64,000 bases of DNA from Thunnus maccoyii (GCF_910596095.1 NC_056548.1:8085151-8149150), one strand, 5' to 3'. Shown: positions 1 through 26,003, counted from the first letter of the stretch. Notes: a model not told the origin generated them from the letters alone. A program made the numbers and translations.

Positions 1-709
1 ATAGAAAAGAATATCCGACTTGACTGAGGTGCAGGATGAAGTAAAAATTCAGAAACACATTGTCAAAACATTGCATACTTAGAATTCAGAGTGCAGATAT
101 TCTTTCACCTTCTTATAAAGATGTTACATGTGGATTTCAGCAGACAGTAAAAACAAATGAAGTCAAACAGCTGAAAGCATGTCAACAAAACTGAATGAAT
201 TGACAAATGTGATGCCAGGAGGAAAACTGTTTGGCTTACAGATTACACCCTTTACACCCGCGCGCATTTGTTTCTTAACAGCAGTTCAAGTCAAGCATGG
301 TAACACGTTGCTTTTGTTGTATTTCTGATTTGGTAAAAAATGCCCTTAAGTTAAAGTTCAAATCTGGTTTTGTTGTGTTTTATTTGAGAGAGTTATACAA
401 ATCAGTAACGCTCTGCTTTCTAAATACCATCATTACATTTCATCAGTTCCTCTCCAGACAGATGTTCACATGTTCCTCAGGAGTCACTGACATTCCCCTG
501 CAGTGAAGTCACGTATTCGTGGACACTGAAGGAACACAAATAGGAATGCTGGCCTCCTTTTTTTGTCTTTTATTTCTGCTATCCTCTCAGACTTTATTAG
601 CAGGAACAGCTTTTCTCTTTTTAAATGCTAATTTGGATCTTCAAACAACTTCATCATTTTCATCTAAACTAACTTTCCATCCTTTCTCCTGTCTGATTTG
701 TCTCCACAG
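1..709. other. frmd6 upstream intron or flank, no gene seen
   Basis: AT-rich noncoding sequence. I see no conserved coding frame, RNA gene or recognisable repeat here. It is probably intronic, since the next segment starts with a splice acceptor. Confidence 0.5.
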
Positions 710-13658
<12,949 letters not shown>

Positions 13659-14305
13659 CGGAGGGCGACGCGGAAACAAGGCGACCTCAGGGTGACCTTT
13701 TGTCAGATCTGGAGATGTTTCAGCCCTCAGGGAACGAGACAAGAGAGGAGTGTTGTGGGAGAGGTGGTTTCTATTCTTGGCAGCAAATAGCAGCGATGAG
13801 TAAACTGGCAACAAGTTGGCTGCCCCTTCACTTACCACTTGAGATGTTTAACACATAACAAATGAACAAACATGGAGGACTCTGGCTGAAATGGGAATTT
13901 TATAAACGAACACTGGGTTCAAGAGAACCTGTGTCTTTAAAAACGTAACCCGAGCTGCTCCCCTGTGTGAAAGGAAACAAAAGGGATCTTCTTTAAAAAA
14001 ACATTTATATTCAAATCTGTCCGCTAAACTGGTTTCAAGATCCACATTTGCCTGCTTAATAAAGTCATAAAAAGACTGTGTGTGCAGACATGAAGAGCAT
14101 ATCAAAGATTTTCTGCGGTGGAGGCAAAGGACGAAATCACTCTGAGCTACGAACCAAAGACAAGAAATGGAAAACTTATTCACCCAGCGTGCAGCCACGA
14201 CAAAAACATTTCAAAGTCATTGTTGGAGGGAAGATGAACTCATGACCCTCAGTCTTCCTCTACGCCACTTCATTTTACCTCAACAGGAAGTGCAGTGTGC
14301 CAACT

Positions 14306-14371
14306 CCCCCCCCCACCCCCCCCCCCCCCCCCCCCCCACCCCCCCCCCCACCTTTCCCCCCACCCTCTGTC
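14306..14371. repeat. C-rich homopolymer-like tract
   Basis: Nearly pure C on the plus strand with a few A/T interruptions, inside the presumed frmd6 3' UTR. The complementary strand is therefore a run of G. Confidence 0.95.
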
Positions 14372-14538
14372 TCACAGACTGGACTCTTAATCATGTGAAC
14401 ACACACCCACGATGTGCCTTCATCACACTATGCAGGTGTCAAACCTTCGCCGTGACAATCACACACCTTCACCTTAGTCATGGGGATCATTTTAAAGATC
14501 CAGCCATCATGATAAAGTTCTACTTTACTCTTAAAGCG

Positions 14539-14540
<2 letters not shown>

Positions 14541-14576
<36 letters not shown>
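14541..14576. repeat. (AC)n microsatellite
   Basis: Eighteen AC units in the presumed frmd6 3' UTR. Confidence 0.95.
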
Positions 14577-14579
<3 letters not shown>

Positions 14580-15592
14580 AACACTTCATCAGCAGATCAG
14601 CCTGCTAACTGAAGATGATCTTTGTTTTTCAGCATCTTAAATATCAACAAGATCATGGTTTCAAACTGTTTTCATGTCCTGTGAAATCTGACCGGCTTTC
14701 CTGGGGAGGAATGAGGTCGAGTAAGTTCCTACATGTCCCGACTCGCGCTGAGTTTTGCGGCGACAAAAGCTTCCCTGTAATCTAAACTCAAAATGGAGCC
14801 CAGTTGGCTGTCGGCCAAAACAAACCGTACATTTTGATGCATACATGTACGTCCTCCTTTCTCCTCATTTGTCTTTGATTCTTATTGTCTTGTTTTGTTA
14901 ACAATTTAAACTGGAATTTGTTACATTTTTTTTTTTTTAATTCTTCATCCTCATCATTTTACCTGAAACCTTTTACATGTTGTATTTTTGTATGAATTGC
15001 CCAGACTTGTATATGTTGAACAGTTATTCTGTGTGCAGTTGATGTCATTCAGTATTACAAGCAAACGTATGTGACAGTATTATGGACGAGTGATGTCAGA
15101 TCTTTTATTTTGGGGGCTCTGAACAAGGAAAATTGGTTTTATGGTTTTTATCTCACAGTAAAATTCAACAGAACTGAAGCCTTGTGGTAGCTGGCAAGAT
15201 GTTTTACAAGCTGTTTGTGATCATTAATGAACTCAAATTTGAATACACTACAACTGGTGAATGAGAACAGGTTAAAATAACAAATAAAAGGTGTTTTATT
15301 CATAAATCATGCAGCTCAAAGTGCTACAGCTTTAAAATATTCTGATTTATCAGATTTAAATCAATAATGTCACTGATTTTTATCTTCTCTGTTGTAAAAC
15401 ACAGTTTTACTCTTGTTTGAATTGGGTGGAAAACACTGTGACCACAGAATTACATTTTGACTTTGAATTTTACTCTAAAAATGATGACGTTCTACACACA
15501 ACTTTTCATGTGGTTTAAGTGAGAGTTTAAGCTATTAAAAAACACTGATGGGAAAAGGCTGGATTCTGCTCTGTAAAGCAGAATAGTTAGAC

Positions 15593-16365
15593 AAAGGAAT
15601 AGTTGGACATTTTGGGAAATATGCGTATTTGCTTTCTTGCTGAGAGTTAGATGAGAAGATCGATACCACTAGGGCTGCAACTAATGATTATTTTCATTAT
15701 CGATTTAATTAGTTGTTTGTTCTTTAAAATGTCAGAAAATGGTGAAAAATGTCGATCACGGTTTCCCAAAGCCCAAGGTGACGTCCTCAGATGTCTTCTT
15801 TTGTCCCGTCCAACAGTCCACAACCCAAAGATAATCAGTTTACTGTCATAGAGGAATAAATAAACCAGAAAAATTCACATTTGAGAAGCTGGAATCAGAG
15901 AATTTGTACATTTCTTCTTAAAAAAAATGGCTCAGAGTGACTTATCATTGCAGCTTTATTTGCATTAGCAATTAATCTGACAGTTATCTTCTCGATGAAT
16001 CGTTTTGTCTATAAAATGTCTGAAAATAGTGAAAATGCCTACTAAAGTCCAAGGTTACGTCCTTAAATGTCTCGTTTTGTCCTGACCAACAGTCCAAAAC
16101 CCAAAGATATTCAGTTTACTGTCATGTATGACAAAGAAAACCATAAAATTATCACATTTGATGAGGGTTTTTTTGGCATTTTTACCAAAAAAAATAACTG
16201 AAAACGATTATTCGATTATCAAAATAGTTGCAGATTCAGCTGATAATCGTTGCCGGTTTAGATTCCACTCTTATGTCTGTACAGTGAATATGAAGCTAGA
16301 GCTAGCAGCCGGTTAGCTTAGCATAGCATAAAGACTGGAAACAGCTAACCTGGCTCTGCCCAAAG
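15593..16365 (+). repeat. Family B repeat interrupted by a MITE
   Basis: The left half (15593-15669, 'gagagttagatgagaag') and the right half (from 16261, 'atgtctgtacagtgaatatgaa' to 'acctggctctgcccaaagg') match the uninterrupted copy at 37033-37250. The insertion between them is listed separately. Confidence 0.75.
15670..16260 (+). mobile_element. hAT-type MITE (family A) nested in family B
   Basis: Begins TAGGGCTGCAACTAATGATT and ends GATAATCGTTGCCGGTTTA. It is flanked by GATACCAC (15662-15669) and GATTCCAC (16261-16268), a 7/8 match read as an aged 8-bp target duplication. It is longer than the other copies because the internal 'aaaatgtc..gaaaa..caaccaacagtcc' portion is present twice (about 15725-15950 and 16010-16200). 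The ORF at 15651-15851 is not a gene. Confidence 0.8.
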
Positions 16366-18779
16366 GCATGATGTGTAATATTGTATGCGGCCTAAAAGCC
16401 GTTAGCTCAAGATTAATTTTTAATTTTCGATCATTTCTGTCTCTTCAGTTCTGCTTTAAAGGTAACCCCGTGTCTTGTTTTCACAGTGTGACGATACAGC
16501 ATCTGAACAAGGTTTTTAAAAACACATTTATGAAATACATTAAACAAAAAACATGAATTTGATACTGATATGTAATTAAAAACAACTTCTATATTTCTTA
16601 CAGGTTGTTTCTTTCTGTTTTCAACATACTTATTTCTACTCATTAATGGAAAATGTCATATTTTGATGGACAATGATGTTTCTTATATTAAAACAGTATG
16701 TGTTAAGGTACATAGCCATACAACCATAACCCATGTCCTTAAAGTCTTCACGATTTGTTCTTGACTTCCTTTTCTGACTTAAATATATGGTCAAACTTAC
16801 ACTATGTAAGAGTCTGTATGTCTGTGTCCATAATCCTTTCTGTGAAAGGATCTCCCTTCAGGAAAAAATATTATTTTCTTTTTTTTTTTTGTCACCCTGT
16901 AGTTAATAAGAAGATTTGTTATTATGAAGTCTGGTCCGTGCCTTCTTGGTACTAATGCCCTCAATATCCAATAAAAAGGTACATTTATTTGCCAAAGTTC
17001 TTGTGTTTTGTGGTGATTTCAGCATTGTGGCAATAATAATAATAATGTCGCAATAATGGAATTAAACATCTGTTTTGTTTTGGGATTTTTTTTAAATTTT
17101 TTTTTTAGATTTTTACAAAAAGTCAGTGTAACAACATTTTTCATTGTCTTTTGTTGTAATTTGATTCATTATATTGCACAAATCTGAGGTTTATATCTCT
17201 CCAGGACAGTTTTTCTCCTCAGGAAGAATAACTATTTATATAATAATTATTATTTTATTTCTAAACAGAGTTACAACATGCTTAACTGTAGAACCAACAG
17301 AGTTAACAGTAAAAAATGGTTTAAAAGAAGATAAGATTACAAGAATAATTAAATAGTACAACAGAGTAAAACAGTAAAACAATGAGCAGCACAGAAAAAT
17401 GAGACAAAAACAAGACACACATTGTTTGAATTTAAGAAAAGGCTATCTGATATAAGAAACACAGTATAAGTTTCACACAAACAGCACACTAAAACTATGA
17501 ATAACATAATATAAACCTGGTCATCAGGTACAAATATTTATGCTTTGGTCCTGAGAGAGGAGTTACGTCTCTAAAAGTTAGTCTGTACTGCCCTCTGCTG
17601 TTAAGAGCATTTACCTCCATATAAATCTGAGTTTGGCCAGTAGGAGGCAGTATTGTCTGACATATGAGATACCAGATTGTCAGCGCTTATCAGACTCTAA
17701 AAAGCATCCTGTACCGTCCAGAGCAAAGCAACAAACATACAAAACATTTTTATGATGCCAAAAAGGAAGAAAATGAGCCACAAATAGAAATTTGGCAGGT
17801 TGGATGCTGAATAACCGGCAACCTAAAGTAGGACAAGAAACATTAATGAGATATTTAAATCTTGCGGTTTGACATATTTGTATTGTGGGAGTTTCTTTCT
17901 CACATGGAGCAACCAGCTTTTTGTATCGCTTTAAACAAATATAACTGCATAACACTGGACGGCTGAACTTCCTACAACTTAACGTTGATAAAACAAATGT
18001 TGTTATTCTTTCTTTCTTATCTTTTCTTACCAGTATTTGTGTTAAAAGGGTCTCATGTGGCTTATCTTTACTTCTTTACACTAGTAGAGTACAGTAGAGC
18101 CTTAATGTCCCAGAAGGGCAATAATAGACATCAGCCACTGAATAATACATATAGAAAAGTACAACAATAAATTAAACAATATGAAAGCTTACAGCAGCAA
18201 GAAGACGCCAGAGACCAGGGGACTTTTGTTTAAAAAGTCAAAATCTGTTGAAATAAATGTCCTCTTATACCTGTTAGCGCCACCTGTAACCAACAGACTA
18301 TGTTAAAACTGATTTAATAAATGTATAGAACAGTTGTCAACACTGCACTGTTAAAGCTTAGTTAATAAAAACAATCTTTAGGTTGCCTTTTAAAGAATAA
18401 CTTAAGTGTTGGCATGGTGGATTTTGTGATTTGGGGGCAGCAGGCAAACACTGCATTATTTTCACAGAAGTTCTCAAAACTTTTTTTCTATTTTTATAAT
18501 ATCACACAGTAAAAATACTGTAAAAGTTCTGCATTCAAATTTTTACTTAAATGTGAAGAGTGAAAGAGAGGTATTATCAGCACATTTGTTCTTAATTTTA
18601 CATCTGTTCAAGGTGGAGCATTTAATTCTAACTATTTTATATAATGCTGTTTAATCAATAATAATGCATAATATTTATATATATATATATCTTTCTGTCT
18701 GAAGCTTGTTTAACTCTCTGAACTTCAGTTCGCGGCAGTTATTGTTATTCGTAGTTTTTTTCGGCGTGTGACGCTGAAG

Positions 18780-18787
18780 CCGGAAGT
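18780..18787 (+). promoter_or_regulatory. ETS-type motif in a possible promoter
   Basis: CCGGAAGT, the core bound by ETS/GABP factors and common in core promoters. It sits in a short CpG-containing stretch (18730-18800) within AT-rich DNA and 83 bp upstream of an exon-like segment. Promoter activity is inferred. Confidence 0.35.
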
Positions 18788-18869
18788 TAGAGCGGCTAGC
18801 TGAGGTTAGCTTAGCATGCTGGCCGGTGTTTCGGTTTAACCAGTGACCGTGTTAACTGGTGTCTTTCAG

Positions 18870-18930
18870 GGGACTGTGGAGTGGTTGTCGTGGTGACGGC
18901 AGCTGATGAAAACACTAACAGAACACGTAG
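18870..18930 (+). ncRNA. Exon-like segment of a possible noncoding transcript (1)
   Basis: Preceded by GTCTTTCAG and followed by a GTAG|GTGTCC or AC|GTAGGT donor. Joined to the segment at 19848-19929 it gives only a short frame (about 16 codons), so a protein product is not supported. The call rests on splice-site appearance alone. Confidence 0.25.
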
Positions 18931-19847
18931 GTGTCCTCCTAAAAGTCTTTAATTATTGTATGTTCAACACAGTATATATCTGTCTGGTCCTTTTTGTATT
19001 ACATTATATAAGTTAAATGGTTTCGCCAACAATATATTCATATTTCCCAGCCCGCCCATAAAAACCAAATGCCCGACCAGTTACTTTCCTCTGGCACCGG
19101 ACTGGGCTGATCCACTGGTGGACCAGAACGCAGTAACAAACCATTGTAGTTATTTGGTTAATATTTAGTTAAGACCAGAATTAGATTTTCCTTTGTCTCC
19201 AGTCTGGTCTTTAGAGGCCTTCACTCTGTCACAGAGAGTAGATAACTAGACAGCAGGCTAAAGAATGACAGCTATAGCAAGTGAAAGCTAGCTAGTAAAG
19301 CTAAAGCTAAATTCACTTATTGAATCTTTTCCCAGCTGTTATCTGTAACTAAAAATATAAAATTTGATAAACCGATATGTTCAGGTTGTTGTTCATGATA
19401 ATTAAAAGAGGCAGTAGCCAAATAAAGACAAGATGGAGAAAAAAAACAGCTAACGTTAAACTCCTGCTAAAGCTAATTAGCATAACGTTGGCAGAGTAAC
19501 AGCAACCAACTTCCATTTCAGCTTCTGGATTCAGTGGGATTTGTTTGATTTTGTGTGTTTAAGCTGCCTTTAGATTACATAACAACCGATATTTTTATTG
19601 TTATGAACAATAGCTGTATAATTATAATACATTTCATTTCTTAAACTAGTTCAAATAGACAAGGAAGCTGAAAGCTGTAGGTAGATATATCGCATTTTTT
19701 CCCGCTCATTCAGGTCGATGGTATGGGGTTAATATATCAGCCCAAAATGTATACAAAAAGAAATTATAGCCTTTCTATCTGTTATGTAGTTTGCTGACCA
19801 GTCTTTGAACCTGGTTGTTTTTGTAATTACTGGTCTCTGTTATTTAG

Positions 19848-19929
19848 GACAGAACATCCTTCTGCATTACTGAACTCCATCTGCTGAGGAAGGCCAATAT
19901 TTGTGGTTGAAAGCTTCATAAACCACAAA
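19848..19929 (+). ncRNA. Exon-like segment of a possible noncoding transcript (2)
   Basis: Acceptor CTGTTATTTAG at 19847 and a strong donor AAA|GTAAGT after 19929. It is not part of a recognised repeat and has stops in all useful frames. A third, 27-nt exon-like segment with good signals follows at 21613-21639. Confidence 0.25.
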
Positions 19930-20362
19930 GTAAGTGGACCTTGCTTTGAGAATTTGTATTTCTTATTTTTTATTTTTTGACTTTTTTACTCTTTGGAGTG
20001 ACACCACATTAGATACATCATATGACAACGTATGAGCTGAGAGACAGGACACAGAAACAAGGTCACACAATTACATAGCCGATTAGTCGACAACACTGAG
20101 ACTAAGATTGACAAAAGGGACATTCCAATTAATATAAAATAAATAACCAAATAGAAATAGAATAGCACAAATAGAAAATACTTCACTGGCAGATAAATTG
20201 GTTGTTGAGTGTTACGTGTTACAGTCTAGATAGTTCTCAGGGACTTGAGCCGATGTCTTATCATACATGCAGAGACCTCAGGGTCCTTTAATGAAAGAGA
20301 TGTTATTCACTCACTTAGCATAATATTTTTCCATCTGGTTGATGAGTCTAAATGAGAGGTCT

Positions 20363-20660
20363 TCATGAGCTGCCAAAATACCCAGCTGAGAGAACCACAC
20401 CCTGGCCGGTGTCAGGGCTGCAGCGCAGGTGGAGCTCAAGCTGGAGGGATGTCTGGACCCAGTCCACCTGCGCTGCAGGGAGGGCTTTTAGGGTGAGAGG
20501 ACCACCCAGAACAAACAGGCTTGGACAGAAAGGGATGTCTGATTTAAGGATCAGTTTGATATTCTCATGTAGGGCTGACCAGAATGTTTGCACAACCGGG
20601 CAGGACCACAACATATGGAGGAGCGTATCAACGATACCCCCAACACCTCCAGCAATTCGA
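20363..20660 (-). pseudogene. L1/Tx1-type LINE ORF2 C-terminal remnant
   Basis: Read on the minus strand, the segment shows the C-terminal Cys-His pattern of L1/Tx1 reverse-transcriptase ORFs: NCWRCWG, then LLHMLWSCPVVQTFWSAL, then a pattern ending VLGGP. A +1 frameshift separates the first cysteine pair from the His/Trp/Cys part, so the copy is dead. I see no reverse transcriptase domain upstream; only the 3' end of the element remains, as is usual for 5'-truncated LINE insertions. Confidence 0.7.
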
Positions 20661-21732
20661 GCTGTCCCTTAATTTCACCTGTAGGGGGACCAGTATACCC
20701 TGTTCGTTATTTTGAACTGCATTAATCTTGTTCTAAGTTCCTGTGATGTTTTCGTACATTTCTATAAGATGTTGTTCCATTCTGTGAATGAAAGATTGAG
20801 ATCAGGCTGACTTCAGATTAGAGCCCTTACTATCGCTTTGGAGCCGTTTCTAAACAAACTATGGTAACCACTCTCTTCAGAGACGGAGGAACATGTCACC
20901 CCTGTGTTTTTAATAGTTTTTGGACAACAACAGAGGTCTACAGCACAGAGGAATGGGATATATCAGACTTTGGATACACACACAATACTTCTAAGTAGTA
21001 GAGTTCATTTTTGGTTTGGCTCTGCACATGAAATTTGTTCTCCAGGATTTCGCAGAGGATTTTTTGTGATTGCTGTGGCCCAAAACGCTTGATTTTGCAG
21101 CGGCTTTTCTCAAAAATTGTGATACAGTTTGCGATATTTTATGTGCTGTTATTTGGGGAAAACTGAATTGGGGAAAAATTGCAAGCAAATTGCAGGAAAA
21201 TAATGCATTTTTTTTAAAACTAGTCTACTATCAATCAATCATATTTAATCACCTCCTTTGATAAAAAGCATACTGCATGTCACAGAAACAGCTATATTTC
21301 AGTGCTAATTAATTTTCTGAACATGAGAGCCATGGGCTCAAAGTTATATAAAAAAGAAAATACTTTACTTGAGTTCCATTTATAAGCCTTTTTAAAATAA
21401 ACTTTCACCCCAACATTAGTACCACATAAAATCTGTCAATAATGCCATTAAAATAAATATATTAACATAAAAATATAGTTTCATTTCCCCTCAAACTTTA
21501 TGTTTGAGGTAGTTTGTGTCCATCTTTGCTGTCTGAACAACACATCAACTTGTATTCTTCTCACTAACTGAATGCAAACCTCATTTGGGAACATTTGGGA
21601 ATTGTTTTTCAGGGTCTACGGCATCATTCTTGTTGACAGGTGAGATTTATCCATCTTCCACCTGAAACCTTGCTACACGCTGGGATGGCGTAAGTTACCA
21701 TGACACAAAACGTGACAATTGGGCCAAATCAC

Positions 21733-21772
21733 CATATATATATATATATATAATATATATATAATATATATA
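21733..21772. repeat. (AT)n microsatellite
   Basis: Alternating AT tract with two small interruptions. Confidence 0.9.
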
Positions 21773-22278
21773 GACTGCTTCAGCCTGTTGCTGCAATACG
21801 TCAACATTGCTGCCATATTGGACCGGGCAAGATTGGCCTGTAGACAAATACAGGTAAATGGGGGAGCTCCCCCATGTACTTGTATGTGTTTACAGGCCAG
21901 TCTTGCAAGCTCTCGCAAATACTGTGGAAATTTCTTGAATTTGTGTTAATTATTGCGATCGCAAAATCACAATTCCCTGGAGGGACTGAAAGTATAGAAA
22001 ATCACCAGCCTTATCCTTTAACTGTCCTCTCTGTATTCACACTGTGGGTGCAGATTTTGTTGACAAAAAGACTAAAGTGGCTGCTTTTCTTCCAGGTTTT
22101 TGACCTTTAACTATCTTAAGAAAATCCTTAATCATAAAAACAGTCTTGAAGAAAAATTCCAGCTGCACCATCCAAGTGAGAAACACTGATCACAACAGTG
22201 AAACTAATGTACAATTTAAGAGCAAACATGGATGCTTTTCCTCAGCGAGCGCCACCTCCTTCCTCCAACACAGATAAC

Positions 22279-22280
<2 letters not shown>

Positions 22281-22326
<46 letters not shown>

Positions 22327-22349
22327 GTCTCTATCTCTCTCTCTCTCTA
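22281..22349. repeat. (CT)n microsatellite
   Basis: Interrupted CT tract. It produces spurious Leu/Ser repeat ORFs on the plus strand. Confidence 0.95.
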
Positions 22350-22961
22350 TCCCCTCCGAGCTCCACAGCTGTACAGGAAATCAGTCATCCACCATCCACT
22401 GCTGTCGCCATGGCAACACAGAGGGGGAAATCCATTCTCTGTTTCTCTGTCACCTCCCCCTTCTCCATCTCCTTTCTTTTGTCTTGTTGGATTAGGTGTA
22501 GCTCAGTTCAGACCATTTTCACGCAACATTTTCCAATATAAACAGTTGAGGTTATCTTGTGGTGACCTTAATAATGTTTTCTAATGTTTGATTCATCAGC
22601 AGCGGACAATGTGGTGGTTTAATTTTGTTTAATTTTCCATTGAGATCTTTTTTTATTTGTTATATTCTTCATTTTACAGTTTCTAACTGATACATCCATG
22701 CGTCTTATCTCCTCATCTATGACTGTGTGGGTGTGCGGGTGATCATTTGAGCCGATTGTTTGAGCGTATTAGGTGACAGTGTATCTCCAGTAGTGCTGAC
22801 CTCTTGGTAAATCCCATGGGGCATTGGGGCAGGACAGGCGGAGCGTCTCGGCTCGACTCGGGCCAGCAGCTGCTGGAGGAGCCAGATGGTCGCAAATCAG
22901 AAATGAAATCCAGGCCCTTCCCCCGCTGCCTGCGTTCAGTCGTGATATCCCCACCCCACGT

Positions 22962-22962
<1 letters not shown>

Positions 22963-22992
<30 letters not shown>
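22963..22992. repeat. (CA)n microsatellite
   Basis: Fifteen CA units. Confidence 0.95.
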
Positions 22993-22996
<4 letters not shown>

Positions 22997-24829
22997 GTAC
23001 ATACAAACACTGCTCGTACAGGAGTCAGGACCAATCGAGCATCCTTCATCCCCCTCTTCACCCAAAATGACACCGTCACATTATGATTTTGATTTCCATG
23101 TTTTAACCTCAGCTGAAGGTTTACACTGTGCTTTATGGGTTATTTAGCAACCTTTTTGGCTTATAAAACCCCCCAAAAGGCATTCAATCTGAATCCAAGG
23201 CAGTTTTTTTCTTTTTCCTGAAAAGCTGTCATGCATCTCAGCTCCATCCTGACACAAAACAGCATTATTTATCGCAGCAGAAAAGGCAATTTTATGGATA
23301 CTGAAGTCACCACATCTGCCCGTGTCCTCTTAAACGTGGACTAACAGCACTTAATAAACCAGCCTATTAAGCAAAACAGCTGCAGTGACACCACAAGGGT
23401 TAGAGATGATCCCCAGAGCCGATAATAAAACATAGTAATCAGATTACAAATAAACAAATCTCTGGATTTATCTCATCTCCAGTGATGGAGGGAGGGAGGG
23501 GTCACCCTGTCACTGCTGATGCTCAACAAGGCCATAACACACTGTAGCCGAGGGCAATGATTCACAATCAGGAGTACTGGAGTTTCCAGTTTAACTAGTA
23601 CATTTACAATAACCAGTAAGCTTCCCATCAACCTGAGTTACTTGTACACACCATGTGTTGCTATTGAGAGTGTGTGAAAACTATAATGAGCACAGAAGTT
23701 AAAATAGAAAGTAATTGATTAACAGTTGCAGTTATAGCTAAAAGTAGCCTAATAAACAAACAGTTAAATATATTTGGGTAATGGATAAATGGTTGAAATA
23801 GTTAGGCAGGCTAATGGATATAACAGTCACAATGGTTAGCTAAAAAAAATGGATAAACGATTAAAAATAATTGGTGGATGGTTGAACCAAAGCAACCTTA
23901 ACAATGATGATTATATTGTAAGAAAAATCAATCAATCAGTATGCATTTTTATATAATTAATAGTGTTAAATACCTCCAGTTTATATCCATTGGTAAGAAT
24001 ATATTTTGAACATGATGGATGGATGGTGGCTACTTGAAGATTGGGAACCATTGGCCTTTGGGACCCAGGAAAGGCTATCAAAGATCACTGTGGTTTCCTG
24101 GTGACAGAGGCTTCCTGTGTTCGCCTCCACAGGAACCATGACTCACTAATTCTCCATCTTCCTCCTTTTCTCTCTGTCCGTGTCTGTCTAGATGTGCACT
24201 GTTACTGTAAGTTCATGGAGAATAACATCTGCATGAATGGAGCTGAGGAAAATGTGATTCACAGAAAACGTGACGTTCAGACTGTGGAACGATGAGTAAC
24301 GTTCGCCGATTTTTACCTGCAGGCAAAACACACGAATGCATGAAAGCAGATGTACAGTTTGCTCATACAAACACAATCGCATAGATATGTGGATACATTT
24401 AAACATGTCAGAAATATACAAGACAGAATTCACAGACTAGGAAGCTCTCAGATAGTGTTCAATCCTCATAATTTGTCATTCTAATCATAGGAAATGTAAC
24501 GTGAAATGTAAAAAAATACACATAATGACAGACAATCGTGCTAGTTGATGGCTGCATTTTTTGGGGGAATAACTAAATCCTGTTCAGGAATATATTGACA
24601 CTATTCAAGTGAGTCATGCTCATGACTAGTCACATTTAACGTGTTGCTGTTGTGAAATTCCACCAAATTTTGCAGGATTGCTCAGAGTTTGTTGTGTTCT
24701 TGTGATCTAAATTTGGTAGCAATGGGACAATTTGTTCAAGGCTTGTGGCAATTTCTATAAAAAGGCAACCAATTACAGGAAAACATGTTGTTTTTTTTTA
24801 CAGCCTCCTGGAAAAATTTAACATACCAA
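22993..24829. other. Intergenic DNA, no gene seen
   Basis: Unique-looking AT-rich spacer between frmd6 and gng2. No frame, RNA gene or strong repeat is recognised. A tiny segment at 24192-24206 has both splice signals but is too small to call. Confidence 0.5.
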
Positions 24830-25170
24830 TTTTGGTAAATATTTTGTGAACTAAACACAAAGCAAAGCTCAGGCTAACGGGAATGTAAGTTTTGGTCATA
24901 AACCCAAGTTTGGAGAAAGTGAAACGTTGACCTGCTGGTGGCGCTAGATGAAAAGTCAGGAGATCAACAAAATTAGTATAATTCATCCTGAGGGGGGGCC
25001 ATGATTGTCTGTACCAAGTTTCCTGACAATCTATCCAATAGTTTTTGAGATATTTCATTCGAAACCACAAATGTCAACCTCATGATGGCGCTATAGGTAA
25101 AGTCAGGGAGTCATCATAGATATTTCAATCTGGACCAACAGACTGACATTACCATCCATAGGACCATGTC
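24830..25170 (+). repeat. Dispersed repeat (family D, 'ccaatagttttgagatat')
   Basis: Contains the paired blocks 'gctggtggcgctagatgaaa' and 'tcatgatggcgctatagg', with 'caatctatccaatagttttt' between them. A shorter relative occurs at 58435-58530. It is non-coding. Confidence 0.6.
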
Positions 25171-26003
25171 GCTAGCAGCTAAAGTCTTCCAAAAATGAAA
25201 AACAAACAACAACAACAAAAAAGTAATTACACAAGATTGTACTGAAACCTGTTAAGTACTTTTTGCGATATCCTGCCTACAAAATACACATATGGGACCA
25301 AAAACATAATCTCCTCAGTGAATTTAACACCCTCTCTCGTGTACACACACAAGCTGCATGCATACGCTCGCACACTTCATCTTGTTGATCTCACCCTAAT
25401 TGAGCGTATCCTGGACATGCAGAAAATCCTCCGCACATAAACACCCAGATGTGAAAGAGCAACGTGAGTCCACATACGGCACGCTTTTGGTTTGTTGTTG
25501 TGTTGTTTCCAGCTTTGATGTGTAGTTGCTGGGGTACTGTTTCTTTTTTTTTCTTTTTTTTTTAATCTTTGATGGTTTACTGTAACATACAAGTGGTCTA
25601 AAGATTAAAAGCCTCAACCTCAAAAGCAGGGACACATCTAGTGTGTGCAGTGAAGGATGTTGTTGTTGAGGGTTTTCTCATGCAAGACCTAAAGTCAGAA
25701 GGAAGAAAATGAGCAGCTAAAACTATGAATGTATGAATATTTATCAAGATGGGGATCCAGCTAGTCTAGCTAGACTGTCAGCTGTCCTGGTATGTATTTG
25801 TTTACTGTAGGTGTTTAGACAGACAGTTGAGGCTTTTCCTGTGGACCTCTGGGAGATGAAGGGAGTGTGTCTTGATAGCAGAAAAAGAGAAGACAGAAAG
25901 AGAGAGCAGGAGAAGGGTAGTTTCTTGCAGCCTGAGCATTTGGCTGAAGGGTGGAGACTCAGAATAGCAGTGAGGAGGGAGGCAGGGAGGATCTCAGCTG
26001 GAG

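Larger units (their letters stand above)
13659..15594 (+). other. frmd6: Probable 3' UTR of frmd6 and downstream flank
   Basis: Follows the frmd6 stop codon with no splice signal that breaks it convincingly. It contains a C-rich tract (14306-14371), a CA repeat (14541-14576) and a T-rich/AT-rich end. An AATAAA at 15283-15288 is one candidate polyadenylation signal and another lies near 14056. The actual end of the transcript cannot be read from sequence alone. Confidence 0.5.

Noticed and set aside
22198..22584. Leu-Ser repeat ORFs
   Set aside because: They are translations of the CT microsatellite.
24192..24206. 15-nt segment flanked by acceptor and donor signals
   Set aside because: Too short to separate from chance, with no link in phase to a neighbour.
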